Shown: positions 15,798 through 24,973 of the stretch, piece by piece
Layout: every line of letters begins with the position of its first letter
How positions within the stretch are numbered: position 1 is the stretch's first letter
DNA from: Paracidobacterium acidisoli
GTDB lineage: Bacteria; Acidobacteriota; Terriglobia; Terriglobales; Acidobacteriaceae
Assembly: GCF_003428625.2 (NCBI RefSeq)
Contig: NZ_QVQT02000004.1
Span: 665,583-729,582, forward strand
Direction: 5' to 3'
DNA: 64,000 nt
Program-made: the position numbers and the translations under genes
Notes under the pieces: generated by a model
What the model saw: the letters and a program-made list of their open reading frames with translations, nothing else
Databases searched by the model: none
What the model was told of the DNA's origin: nothing

Positions 15798-18332
15798 CTA
15801 TGCGCTGTCGCCGTTCAGCGTCTCCTCTTCCACCACCAGATGATCCACGCAGATTCGGAGCTGTTTGCCCAGTTCAAGAAATCTGGTCAGCCACTCGTCG
15901 GACTCACCCATCGGCCGCGGCATCTTCAGCGTGTCGTACCAGATATTCTGCGCCTGCCATAAATTCAGCTCGAAGGGCAGCACCGCCATCATCCGCGCCG
16001 CAGCCAGAGCATCGTCCAGTTTTGTCATGCTGCCTGCGTCGCCATGCAGATCGACCATGAGGCGCTTCATCTTGTCGCTCGCAATATAGCCCAGCAGCTG
16101 CCGGTCCAGCTCCACCTGATCGGCCTTCGCCAGCTCCAGCCACGCATGCGCCTGAATGGTGTCCATCGGCTGGCTGCTTAAAGCGCGGCGCAGTCCCGCA
16201 TTGATCGCAAACGTCGCCGCCATGCTCAGAGCCGGAGGCCGCGGCAACCCGCTTTGACTCAGGAAGTGCAGCAGCGATGCCTGATTCTCGTAGATCGACG
16301 ACAGGCTCGACTCCACCTCCGACAACGTCGCCTGCAGCAGCAGATCGAGGATGCGCTGCTGCTCATCCTTGAACAGCGACTGAATCGAATAGGTGTGCCC
16401 GTCAAAAAAGCGATCGAAGGTATGCACGATCTCCGGAATATCCGCGCGCATCGCCGCCAGCTTCGACGTGCTCAGAAACTCCTCATGCGACGCAGCCTGC
16501 GACTCGTCATACCGGCGGACCACCGCTGTGATGTTCTGGTCGCCAAGGTGCAGCACCGCGAAGACGACCGTTTCCATCTCTTCGGTGATCGTCGAGGAGA
16601 GAAGCGCCTTTCCCGTCACCAGCCGTACGCGGCCTGAAGGCGTGATCTCATACTCCAGCCTGCGCACCCGGTAGCAGAACACCTCCGCCTCTTCCGGATA
16701 GTTGCTGAAGATCGAGCTGATCGCATAGTGCGCTGCCACCTGCTCGAGGCCAACCTGCATGCGCCTGACGACGCGGTTGTAAATCGCCGCTCCGTCCTTC
16801 TGTTCCGGAACATTGCTCTTCGCCGTGCCCAGCTGCTTCAGAAACTCCGCTTCGGGCTTCGCCGTCCTCTCGCCAAACAGCTCGGAAGCCAGTTGCAGCA
16901 CGCGGCCCGCATATGCAATCACCTGGACGGTCTCGATGCCCGAGATATCGTCGAAGAACCATCCGCAGCTCGTGTACATCAGCATCGAGTGGCGTTCCAG
17001 CTCCATCAGCTTCAGCGCCGCAGTGCGTTCTTCGCTGCTCAGCGGATGCGCTGCATTCTCTGCAAAGAACGCATCGACGGATGAGCGCGAGCGGTCCAGC
17101 ACCACGCGAATGTAATCATTACGCGCCTCGTCGGGATCGCGAAACAGCCCGCTCGCAGCCTCTCTCACCATCGGAGCCAGCGCATCGCGCAGCCCGTCCA
17201 GTCCTTCGCGCAGCGGCCTGCGCCACTTCTGGTTCCATCCCGGGTGACCGCCGTTGCAGCCGCAGTCAGACCGCCAGCGCTCCACGCCATGGAAGCAGCT
17301 CCACGAAGTGTTCTCGATAATCTGCGCCTCGAGCTTCGGCGGAAATTTCTCGAGAAATTCACCGTAATTGGTCAGTTTTACTTCGCTGCTGTCTTCGATG
17401 GAATGCAGCACCCAGGCCAGCGCCATCTCTCCATAGCGATGGTGGTGTCCATAGCTTTCGCCATCTGTGGCCACATGCACCATCTGCGCCCCGTCCGCAT
17501 GCGAAAAGCCTCCCATCAGTCGGGCAAGAAAGTTTTCGCCGCTGTTCAGCAGTCCTTCAAAGGCAATCGCGCGCGAACGCGGCCCATCATAGAAAAATGC
17601 GGCGATGCTGCGTCCATTCTTCAGGCGCACCAGGTAGGGGTGCGTCGTATCCACCGAAGCATTCGGTGTCTCGGTCCACTGCGCCTCCACAGCGTTCCTG
17701 TCTCTGTCCTTCAGCATGCCCGCCGCCGCGAATGCCCCGCGCGCAATCTCCGCGCTCTCTGCATTGCCCATCGGGCGAACCCGCGCGCACTGCGAGGGAG
17801 CCAGCAGCACGAACCGAATCCCGTACTCGGCCAGCAGCTCGAGCGATTCCGTATCGACCGCCGTCTCCGGCAGCCACATGCCCTCCGGCATACGGCCAAA
17901 GCGCTGCCGGAAATCGGCAATCCCCCACCGGATCTGCGTGATCCTGTCGCGCGTGTCTGCCAGCGGCAGAATCATGTGATTGTAGGCCTGCGCCATCGCC
18001 GATCCGTGTCCGGAGAAGCGCTTCTGGCTGAGCCGGTCGGCATCGAGAATCCGGCGATAAGCGCGCTGCGAGTTCACCTCGAGCCACGAGAGCAGCGTCG
18101 GCCCGAAGTTGTAGCTGATGCGGGCATAGTTATTCAGAATGCGGATAATTTCGTTCTGCCGGTTCACAATGCGCGCCGCCCCGTTGGGCGCGTAGCACTC
18201 GGCGGTGATGCGGTCGTTCCAGTCGTGATACGGTGCGGCGGAGTCCTGTGTTTCCACCGTCTCCAGCCACGGGTTTTCACGAGGTGGCTGGTAAAAATGG
18301 CCGTGAATACAGATATATTTTTCTGCGGACAT
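15798..18332 (-). CDS. GH57-type glycoside hydrolase with DUF3536 domain
   Basis: 844 residues, no signal peptide. The N-terminus KYICIHGHFYQPPRENPWLE is the GH57 opening motif (HGHFYQPPR). Further family blocks are WLPETAVDTESLELLAEYGI and HVATDGESYGHHHRYGEMAL, around the regions where GH57 enzymes carry their catalytic Glu and Asp. The long C-terminal half matches the alpha-helical DUF3536 region. Family members act on alpha-glucans or related polymers in the cytoplasm; actual substrate unknown. alkA lies 56 bases upstream on the same strand. Confidence 0.88.
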   Translation of the reverse strand: MSAEKYICIHGHFYQPPRENPWLETVETQDSAAPYHDWNDRITAECYAPNGAARIVNRQNEIIRILNNYARISYNFGPTLLSWLEVNSQRAYRRILDADRLSQKRFSGHGSAMAQAYNHMILPLADTRDRITQIRWGIADFRQRFGRMPEGMWLPETAVDTESLELLAEYGIRFVLLAPSQCARVRPMGNAESAEIARGAFAAAGMLKDRDRNAVEAQWTETPNASVDTTHPYLVRLKNGRSIAAFFYDGPRSRAIAFEGLLNSGENFLARLMGGFSHADGAQMVHVATDGESYGHHHRYGEMALAWVLHSIEDSSEVKLTNYGEFLEKFPPKLEAQIIENTSWSCFHGVERWRSDCGCNGGHPGWNQKWRRPLREGLDGLRDALAPMVREAASGLFRDPDEARNDYIRVVLDRSRSSVDAFFAENAAHPLSSEERTAALKLMELERHSMLMYTSCGWFFDDISGIETVQVIAYAGRVLQLASELFGERTAKPEAEFLKQLGTAKSNVPEQKDGAAIYNRVVRRMQVGLEQVAAHYAISSIFSNYPEEAEVFCYRVRRLEYEITPSGRVRLVTGKALLSSTITEEMETVVFAVLHLGDQNITAVVRRYDESQAASHEEFLSTSKLAAMRADIPEIVHTFDRFFDGHTYSIQSLFKDEQQRILDLLLQATLSEVESSLSSIYENQASLLHFLSQSGLPRPPALSMAATFAINAGLRRALSSQPMDTIQAHAWLELAKADQVELDRQLLGYIASDKMKRLMVDLHGDAGSMTKLDDALAAARMMAVLPFELNLWQAQNIWYDTLKMPRPMGESDEWLTRFLELGKQLRICVDHLVVEEETLNGDSA

Positions 18333-18388
18333 GGGGAGACTCAGCCTGGATTAGAAATCAGGCTGGCGCGATACACAAACTCGTGCGG

Positions 18389-19078
18389 CTATTCCGGCGG
18401 CGGCGAAGCTTTACCGGCTAAATCGCAGGCCCGCCACAGATACCAGCTTGCCACCGAGCGCCACGGATGCCACTTCTCGCCGCGCTTCAGCATCTCTGCC
18501 GGCTTCGCCAGCATCGACGCGTCGAAGGGTTTGCTCTTCGGCAGCCGTTTGAAGGTAAGCGCAAATCCCTTCCGCACGCCGTAATCGCTCACCGGGAAAA
18601 CATCCGGCCGTCCCAGGCGAAAGATCAGCAGCATCTCCACGGTCCACGGTCCAATGCCGCGCACCTTCGTCAGCCGCTCCGTAATCTCTGCATCCGGAAT
18701 ACGCCGGATCTGTGTCAGCGTGGGCACCGTTCCATCGATCGTCTTCGCCGCCAGGTCCCGCAGCGCCAGCGCCTTGCTGGCGGAAAGACCGCAGCCGCGC
18801 AGCATCTCATCCGGTGCATCGATCAGCAGTTGCGGGCTCGGGTGCAGCTCTCCGAACGCGGTCAGCAGCCGCTTCAGAATCGCCGCCGCTGCCTTCCCGT
18901 GCAGTTGCTGGTAAATGATCGATTCCAGCAGGGCCTCGAACGGCGAATGCTGGCTCTTGAGACGAAGCGTAAACGGGCCCGCCCGTTTAATCAGATCTCC
19001 AAGTTTGGGATCGGCTTCGGCAAGCTGGCGGCAGGCCAGCGCGGCATCGTAACGTACAGCACGTCGTCCGTCGGTCAT
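18389..19078 (-). CDS. alkA: DNA-3-methyladenine glycosylase II-like (AlkA, HhH-GPD)
   Basis: 229 residues. The helix-hairpin-helix and GPD loop are present: LTKVRGIGPWTVEMLLIF then LGRPDVFPVSDYGVRKG, where the Asp in the VSDYG segment is the expected catalytic residue. The upstream ESIIYQQLHGKAA block is also typical. It excises alkylated bases to start base-excision repair. It lacks the N-terminal TBP-like domain of E. coli AlkA, so it belongs to the shorter bacterial subgroup. It is divergent from the aldehyde dehydrogenase gene. Confidence 0.9.
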   Translation of the reverse strand: MTDGRRAVRYDAALACRQLAEADPKLGDLIKRAGPFTLRLKSQHSPFEALLESIIYQQLHGKAAAAILKRLLTAFGELHPSPQLLIDAPDEMLRGCGLSASKALALRDLAAKTIDGTVPTLTQIRRIPDAEITERLTKVRGIGPWTVEMLLIFRLGRPDVFPVSDYGVRKGFALTFKRLPKSKPFDASMLAKPAEMLKRGEKWHPWRSVASWYLWRACDLAGKASPPPE

Positions 19079-19153
19079 AAAATCTACAAAGCGCGAGCAA
19101 AGCGAAAGCGTAAGGTAAGGCGCGCAGCGAACAGATTACAGGAGGGCAGGCGT

Positions 19154-20605
19154 ATGCAGCTCGGCGAACGTGGATTTTTTCTTGCCGGTATGGAGCGGCA
19201 CGAAGGGGAAGTCATCGAAATCCGGTCGCCCTTCGATCAGAGCGTCATCGGAACCGTCCGTCAGGCGGACCGCACCCATGCGCTCGACGCCGTCACCCGC
19301 CTGCACGGCGCTTCTGCCGCCGTTCGCGCTCTGCCTGCGTGGCGCCGCAAAGAGATTCTCGAGCACGTCGCCCATGCAATCAGGGAAAAGCGGGAGCAGC
19401 TCACCGCCATCATCGTGGCCGAGGCAGGCAAGCCGGTAAAGGCGGCCCGGGGAGAGGTCGACCGCGCAATCTTTACCTTCACCATCGCCGCGGAAGAGGC
19501 CGTCCGCCAGGGCGGAGAAGTGCTGCCTCTCGACCTCATGCCTGGTAATGAAGGCCGCTGGGGCATGGTCCGCCGCTTTCCGTCCGGTCCCGTGCTGGCC
19601 ATTACGCCCTTTAATTTTCCGCTCAATCTGGTGGCGCACAAACTCGCCCCTGCAATCGCCGCCGGCTGCCCCGTGTTGCTCAAGCCTGCGCCGCAGACCC
19701 CCTTCAGCTCGCTCGCTCTCGCCGAGCTCATCTACGCTGCCGGCTGGCCGGCCGATGCCCTCAGCGTTCTGCCTCTCTCCGTCGAGGACACCGGCTTCCT
19801 GGTGCAGGATGAGGATCGCCTTAAGGTGCTTAGCTTTACCGGCAGCGCTCGCGTCGGCTGGGAGCTGAAGCAGAAGGCCGGCAAAAAGCGGGTTCTGCTG
19901 GAGCTGGGCGGCAACGCCGCCGCCATCGTTCACAGCGACTGGGGAGACATCGCCGGAGCGGCGCAGGCCTGCGTCACCGGTGCCATGAGCTATGCCGGCC
20001 AAAGCTGCATCTCCGTGCAGCGCGTCTATGTCGAGCGTGCCATCTTCCACCGTTTTGTCGAGGCCGCCGTAAAACATGCGGAAGCGCTGGTCGTGGGCGA
20101 TCCTGCGGAGGAAAAGACCGATATCGGTCCCGTCATCCGGCCTTCCGATGCGGATCGCATCCAGAGCTGGCTCAGGGAAGCCGAAGATGCCGGAGCCACG
20201 GTTCTGACCGGAGGCACCTGCGCCGGCAGTCTTATTCCGCCCACCCTCCTCACCGGAACCCGCAGCCCCATGAAGGTGCTCGATGAGGAGGTTTTTGCCC
20301 CCGTAATGGCCATCGAGCGCTACGACGACTTCGACGCCGCTCTGGCCGAGGTCAACCGCTCCCGTTATGGTCTGCAGGCCGGTCTTTTCACCCGCGACGC
20401 GGGGCGGATTTTCGAGGCCTATCAAACGCTCGAAGTCGGCGGTCTGATCGTCGGAGTCGCCCCCACCTGGAGGCTCGATCCGATGCCCTACGGAGGCGTC
20501 CGGGACTCCGGTCTCGGACGCGAAGGATTGCGCTATGCCATCGAGGAAATGACCGAACTGCGCCTCCTGGTAATGGCGCTCGACAAAATGCCTGAAAAAA
20601 ATTGA
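19154..20605 (+). CDS. NAD(P)-dependent aldehyde dehydrogenase
   Basis: 483 residues from the ATG at 19154, which has AGGAGG about 8 bases upstream; the longer open frame upstream lies in the alkA shadow. Family motifs: ITPFNFPLNLVAHKLAPAIA (cofactor and oxyanion region), FTGSARVGWELKQKAGKK, LLELGGNAAAIV with the general-base Glu, and SYAGQSCISVQRVYV with the catalytic Cys. The end has YGGVRDSGLGREGLRYAIEE. It oxidises an aldehyde to an acid; substrate not predictable, with similarity in general shape to glyceraldehyde-3-phosphate or succinate-semialdehyde type enzymes. Confidence 0.93.
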   Translation: MQLGERGFFLAGMERHEGEVIEIRSPFDQSVIGTVRQADRTHALDAVTRLHGASAAVRALPAWRRKEILEHVAHAIREKREQLTAIIVAEAGKPVKAARGEVDRAIFTFTIAAEEAVRQGGEVLPLDLMPGNEGRWGMVRRFPSGPVLAITPFNFPLNLVAHKLAPAIAAGCPVLLKPAPQTPFSSLALAELIYAAGWPADALSVLPLSVEDTGFLVQDEDRLKVLSFTGSARVGWELKQKAGKKRVLLELGGNAAAIVHSDWGDIAGAAQACVTGAMSYAGQSCISVQRVYVERAIFHRFVEAAVKHAEALVVGDPAEEKTDIGPVIRPSDADRIQSWLREAEDAGATVLTGGTCAGSLIPPTLLTGTRSPMKVLDEEVFAPVMAIERYDDFDAALAEVNRSRYGLQAGLFTRDAGRIFEAYQTLEVGGLIVGVAPTWRLDPMPYGGVRDSGLGREGLRYAIEEMTELRLLVMALDKMPEKN

Positions 20606-20658
20606 AATATTTTAGAAAGCCTGTCTTTGCAGGGGTTTCAGGTGCGCAACTGAGGTTG

Positions 20659-20664
20659 TATAAT
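20659..20664 (+). promoter_or_regulatory. Candidate -10 element ahead of the respiratory operon
   Basis: A perfect TATAAT occurs here, in the 249-base gap between the aldehyde dehydrogenase and actA. The -35 region at the expected distance (TTTCAG, 20636-20641) is weak, so an activator or a different sigma factor may be involved. Sequence match only. Confidence 0.4.
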
Positions 20665-20701
20665 GCGCACATTCCCTTTAAAAGTTGCCGACTAGGTAAT
20701 A

Positions 20702-20720
20702 GCGGACTTGTTCAGTCCGC
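20702..20720 (+). promoter_or_regulatory. Perfect hairpin in the actA leader
   Basis: gcggact (20702-20708) and agtccgc (20714-20720) form a perfect 7-base-pair stem with a 5-base loop. No T run follows, so it is not a typical terminator. Its position between a candidate promoter and actA suggests an mRNA-stabilising element, an operator or a regulatory leader structure. Confidence 0.5.
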
Positions 20721-20854
20721 CATTTCTGCTGCTATAGTGTCTCTTCAAGAAATTTGACCCTGTCCGGGAACGCTTAAATCCCGGGTAAATGTGCTGCCAA
20801 CGCAGCGTGATAACCCTCCATATTCACGGAATCTGAGGAAGCAGGAACGCATTC

Positions 20855-21736
20855 ATGGCGCAGATTTTTGACCGCAGCTCAAACGCGCTTGCCCGCATGA
20901 GCCTGGTCCTGACAGGGTTGATTGTGATTGCCTTGGGCTTCTCCCTTGATGAACTTCAAAGGTCGCCCTGGGTTACGCGGCAGGGACAGAGGGCCGAACA
21001 GCCGGTTGAGTTCAGCCACAAGCATCACGTCGAAGGTCTCGGCATTCAGTGCCAGTACTGTCACACCTCGGTGGAAAAATCGAGCTATGCCGGCATCCCG
21101 CCCACCCGGACCTGCATGAACTGCCATGCGCAGATCTGGACCGACGCCCAGATGCTCGAGCCGGTCCGTCACAGCTGGGCCACCAATCAGTCCATCGTCT
21201 GGACCCGCGTACACGATCTGCCCGACTTCGTCTTCTTCAATCATGAAATTCACGTAAACAAGGGCATCGGCTGCGCCAGCTGTCACGGCCGTGTCGATGA
21301 AATGCCGATCCTCTATCAGCAGAACACCCTGCAGATGGAGTGGTGCCTGAACTGTCACCGCAATCCGGCTAAAAACCTCCGCCCCACCAGTGAGATCTAC
21401 AACATGGCCTGGACCGGACCGACCGATCTGAAGCCGGTCTGGTGCGCGGCGGTCGATGGAAAAACCGGAACGCCGACATCTCAGGACGTGACCTGCACCA
21501 GCGCTCCGCCCGGTCAGCAGGCCGCGGCCGAAGAGGCATCGCTGAATCCGGCGTTTGCCGGTCTGCACGCGCAGGCTGCTGCGGCCACCTCGACCGACGC
21601 GAGTCCCGCTCAGTTGCCGGCCAGTCTCTCTTACACGAAGTTCACCAGCCAGGAAGCTTTGGGCCTCTTCCTGGTGAAGCACTACAACATCCGCACTCCG
21701 CGTGAGCTGACCAGTTGCGAGGTATGTCATCGATGA
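20855..21736 (+). CDS. actA: Alternative complex III subunit ActA (pentahaem cytochrome c)
   Basis: 293 residues. One N-terminal membrane segment (about 16-32) anchors it. Five CxxCH haem c sites: CQYCH (66), CMNCH (87), CASCH (140), CLNCH (164) and CEVCH (288, almost at the end). Extra His residues (FSHKHH, FNHEIHV) look like distal ligands. In ACIII this periplasmic subunit passes electrons from the quinol-oxidising core towards the oxidase. A low-complexity Ala/Thr/Ser region (about 220-262) separates the fourth and fifth haem sites. It is the first gene of the operon, and its stop overlaps actB (ATGA). Confidence 0.95.
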   Translation: MAQIFDRSSNALARMSLVLTGLIVIALGFSLDELQRSPWVTRQGQRAEQPVEFSHKHHVEGLGIQCQYCHTSVEKSSYAGIPPTRTCMNCHAQIWTDAQMLEPVRHSWATNQSIVWTRVHDLPDFVFFNHEIHVNKGIGCASCHGRVDEMPILYQQNTLQMEWCLNCHRNPAKNLRPTSEIYNMAWTGPTDLKPVWCAAVDGKTGTPTSQDVTCTSAPPGQQAAAEEASLNPAFAGLHAQAAAATSTDASPAQLPASLSYTKFTSQEALGLFLVKHYNIRTPRELTSCEVCHR

Positions 21737-24700
21737 GCGAGCCCAGGCTGAGCGCACCGAACTCTCATGCTGCCGAAAACGGACACGTGGATAACCAGAG
21801 ACAGAATCACGACATGGCGAACGGTCACACCAGCGAACCTGTTACGGGTTACGGCAAAGAGCTTGTGAGTCTGGAGGCGGCAAAGCCGCTGACGCTCGAG
21901 GCGGTACGCGCAAAGCTCGCGCCGAAGAAGGGCAAAAAGTACTGGCGTTCACTTGATGAGCTGGCCGGTACCCCGGAATTCAATGAAATGCTCAGCCGGG
22001 AATTTCCCGAGAAGAGCTCAGAGTGGATCGATCCGGTCTCCCGCCGCGGCTTCATGAAGCTGATGGGCGCTTCCATGGCGCTCGCCGGCCTCGCGGGCTG
22101 CACCAAGCAGCCGGATGAGCCGATCTACCCCTACGTCAAGGCTCCGGAAGACCTGGTGCTGGGCAAGCCGGTCTACTTCGCTTCGGCCTTCCCATTTCCC
22201 ACCGGAGCGGTTCCGGTGCTCGTCAAGAGCGATGCCTACCGCCCCATCAAGGTCGACGGTAACCCGGAGCATCCGTACAATCGCGGTGGCTCGGATGTCA
22301 TTACGCAGAGCTCGCTGCTCGACATGTATGACCCCGACCGCTCGCAGCGCATCCTCTATCGCGGTGAGACCCGCACCTGGGCAGCCTTCCTTGCGGCCTA
22401 CCGCTCGGCTCTTGCTGATAAAAAGGCCAGCGGCGGCAAAGGTCTGTATTTCCTTTCGTCCACGATCACTTCGCCCACCATGGCCGCGCAGTGGAAGGCG
22501 GCGCAGAAGGCATATCCGCAGGCGAAGCTGATCCAGCACGATCCGGTCAACCGCGATTCGCATTACACCGCTGCAAAGCAGGCCTTCGGCGATTATGTCG
22601 ACGCGCAGTACCACCTGGATCAGGCGGACGTCATCCTTTCGCTCGACGCCGATTTCCTCTCCGGAGCCGCTCATCCCGGCTTCCACCGGCTCGCTGCCGA
22701 TTATGCGCAGAAGCGCAAGCTCGACAACGGTACGCAGATGAACCGGCTCTATGTCATTGAAGCCATGCCGACGACCACCGGCTTCAAGGCCGAGCATCGC
22801 CTCGCGCTCCGTCCCAGCCAGATCGGTCCCTTCGCGGCAGACTTGGCGGCTGCTCTCGGAGCAGGCACTGCGCCGTCGGGATACACTTGGTCGGAGCACG
22901 AATCGAAATATCTGCAGGGGCTTGCTGCTGATCTCAAAGCCGGCGGCGCAAAAGCGGTCGTTATTCCCGGCGAGCACCAGACGCCTGATGTTCATCTGGC
23001 CGCCATCGTCATCAATCAGGCGCTCGGCGCGATCGGCAAGGCGGTCGTTTATACCGATCCGGTCAATCCGCTGCCCTCGATCCAGAATGACGATCTCCGC
23101 TCGCTCATGGCCGATATCAATGCCGGTCAGGTCGACTGGCTGATTGTGCTGAATGCCAATCCGGTTTACTCCGTCCCCGCCGACCTCGATTTCGAGACCG
23201 CCTTCAGCAAGGTGCCTAATACCGTGCACCTCGGCGCGCATATCGACGAGACCGGAGCCATTGCCATCTGGCACATCAACAACCAGCACTATCTTGAGTC
23301 CTGGTCGGATGCCCGCGCTTACGACGGTACCGTCTCGATCGTTCAGCCGATGATCGATCCTCTCTACGGCGGTCACTCCGCACACGAGATCTTCCAGTCC
23401 ATGCTCGACAATCCGGATGTCTCGCCCTACGAGGCGGTTCGCGACAACTGGAAGGATCAGCTCTCCAAAGGCGATTACGAGTTCAACTGGCGCAAGGTGC
23501 TGCACGATGGATGGATCGCCGACACCGCCTTCCAGCCGAAGAGTGTGACCCCAAAGGTGCAGCTCCCGGCCGCTAAGCCGCCCGTCGCCGGCGACACCAT
23601 CGAGGTGCTCTTCCGCCCCGATCCGCACGTCTACGACGGTCGCTACTCCAATGTGGGCTGGCTTCAGGAGATCCCCCGTCCGGTGACGAACCTCTCCTGG
23701 GACAATGCCGTGCAGATGAGCGTGGCCACTATGGCGAAGCTCGGACTGGCCGAGAGCGATGCTGTTCAGGTTACGCTCAACGGTCGCGAAATCATCGGCG
23801 GAGCGCTCGCCGTTCCCGGCCATCCCGACAATGTCCTCACCGTCATGCTCGGCCAGGGGCGCCGCAAAGCCGGCCGTGTCGGCAGCGGCGTGGGTTACAA
23901 CGCCTATCTCATCCGCACCTCCGATTCGCCGCTCTTCGCCGCCGGCGCTCAGGTTCGCAAAACCGGTGGAATCTACGATATCTGCGTCACCAAGAGCCAC
24001 CATATCGACCAGCGCGCCGCCTGGGCGGGCGGCGACGGCAGCGGAACCCACTCCCTCGAAGGCGACGAAGCCTTTGATCGCGGCATCGTCCGTTACGCGA
24101 CGCTGACCGAGTTTAAGGAGAACCCGCTCTTCGCCCACGAAGGCGAAGGACGCGATACGCCTGATCCCGACACCAGCCTCTTCCCGGCCTATCGCTATGA
24201 CAAACGCGCCTGGGGCCTGTCGATCGATCTCAACTCCTGCGTCGGCTGCAACGCCTGCGTCGCCAGCTGCTACGCCGAGAACAATATTCCGGTCGTCGGC
24301 CGTCATCAGGTCAAGATCGGCCGCCTCATGCAGTGGATTCGCATCGACACATACTTCGAGGGCGATCTCTCCGCTCCGCGGGCTCACGTTCAGCCCATGA
24401 TGTGTCATCACTGCGAAAATGCGCCCTGCGAGCAGGTCTGCCCGGTAGGTGCCACCGTGCACACGCCCGAAGGCCTGAACGTGATGGTCTACAACCGCTG
24501 CGTGGGCACCCGTTACTGCTCCAACAACTGCCCGTATAAGGTGCGCCGCTTCAACTTCCTGCTCTACTCCGACTACGAGACGGAGAGCCTGAAGCTGATG
24601 CGCAATCCGGATGTCAGCGTGCGCAGCCGCGGTGTCATGGAGAAGTGCAGCTACTGCGTCCAGCGTATCCGTGAGGCGGAAATTCGCGCCGACAAGGAAA

Positions 24701-24945
24701 ACCGCGACATTCGCGATGGCGAAATAGTCACCGCATGCCAGCAGGCATGCCCGACCAGCGCCATCACCTTCGGCAATATCAACGACCCCAACAGCCGCGT
24801 GGCAAAGTTGAAAGCACAGGATCGGACCTACGGTGTGCTGGCGACTATCAATACTCGTCCCCGCACGACCTATGTCGCGGAAGTGCTGAACATTAATGAG
24901 GACCTGTCGAAGGCGCTCGGTGAATATGCGCCCGAGAACGCGTAA
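21733..24945 (+). CDS. actB: Alternative complex III subunit ActB (molybdopterin-oxidoreductase-like plus Fe-S protein)
   Basis: 1070 residues from the ATG at 21733 (ATGA overlap with actA, GCGAGG upstream); 21724 is an alternative. After an unusual leader of about 100 residues comes a twin-arginine motif RRGFMK with LAGLAGC, the TAT-variant signal known for this family. The middle resembles molybdopterin oxidoreductases but in ACIII it carries no Mo cofactor. The C-terminal ferredoxin part has four Cys clusters (CVGCNACVASC, MMCHHCENAPCEQVCP, CVGTRYCSNNCP with CSYC, and ACQQACP), expected to hold [4Fe-4S]/[3Fe-4S] centres. It relays electrons within ACIII on the periplasmic side. Confidence 0.95.
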   Translation: MSEPRLSAPNSHAAENGHVDNQRQNHDMANGHTSEPVTGYGKELVSLEAAKPLTLEAVRAKLAPKKGKKYWRSLDELAGTPEFNEMLSREFPEKSSEWIDPVSRRGFMKLMGASMALAGLAGCTKQPDEPIYPYVKAPEDLVLGKPVYFASAFPFPTGAVPVLVKSDAYRPIKVDGNPEHPYNRGGSDVITQSSLLDMYDPDRSQRILYRGETRTWAAFLAAYRSALADKKASGGKGLYFLSSTITSPTMAAQWKAAQKAYPQAKLIQHDPVNRDSHYTAAKQAFGDYVDAQYHLDQADVILSLDADFLSGAAHPGFHRLAADYAQKRKLDNGTQMNRLYVIEAMPTTTGFKAEHRLALRPSQIGPFAADLAAALGAGTAPSGYTWSEHESKYLQGLAADLKAGGAKAVVIPGEHQTPDVHLAAIVINQALGAIGKAVVYTDPVNPLPSIQNDDLRSLMADINAGQVDWLIVLNANPVYSVPADLDFETAFSKVPNTVHLGAHIDETGAIAIWHINNQHYLESWSDARAYDGTVSIVQPMIDPLYGGHSAHEIFQSMLDNPDVSPYEAVRDNWKDQLSKGDYEFNWRKVLHDGWIADTAFQPKSVTPKVQLPAAKPPVAGDTIEVLFRPDPHVYDGRYSNVGWLQEIPRPVTNLSWDNAVQMSVATMAKLGLAESDAVQVTLNGREIIGGALAVPGHPDNVLTVMLGQGRRKAGRVGSGVGYNAYLIRTSDSPLFAAGAQVRKTGGIYDICVTKSHHIDQRAAWAGGDGSGTHSLEGDEAFDRGIVRYATLTEFKENPLFAHEGEGRDTPDPDTSLFPAYRYDKRAWGLSIDLNSCVGCNACVASCYAENNIPVVGRHQVKIGRLMQWIRIDTYFEGDLSAPRAHVQPMMCHHCENAPCEQVCPVGATVHTPEGLNVMVYNRCVGTRYCSNNCPYKVRRFNFLLYSDYETESLKLMRNPDVSVRSRGVMEKCSYCVQRIREAEIRADKENRDIRDGEIVTACQQACPTSAITFGNINDPNSRVAKLKAQDRTYGVLATINTRPRTTYVAEVLNINEDLSKALGEYAPENA

Positions 24946-24973
24946 GGACAACGGCTAAAAGGATTCTGAGTGC

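Noticed and set aside
20615..20645. Terminator after the aldehyde dehydrogenase gene
   Set aside because: Only a 4-base-pair stem (cctg/cagg) with a mismatch-interrupted extension; too weak to call.
22018..24951. 977-codon open frame on the minus strand across actB
   Set aside because: It mirrors the strong codon bias of actB; composition is Val/Ile/Gly/Arg/Asp-rich without domains, and actB itself is fully supported by Fe-S and TAT motifs.
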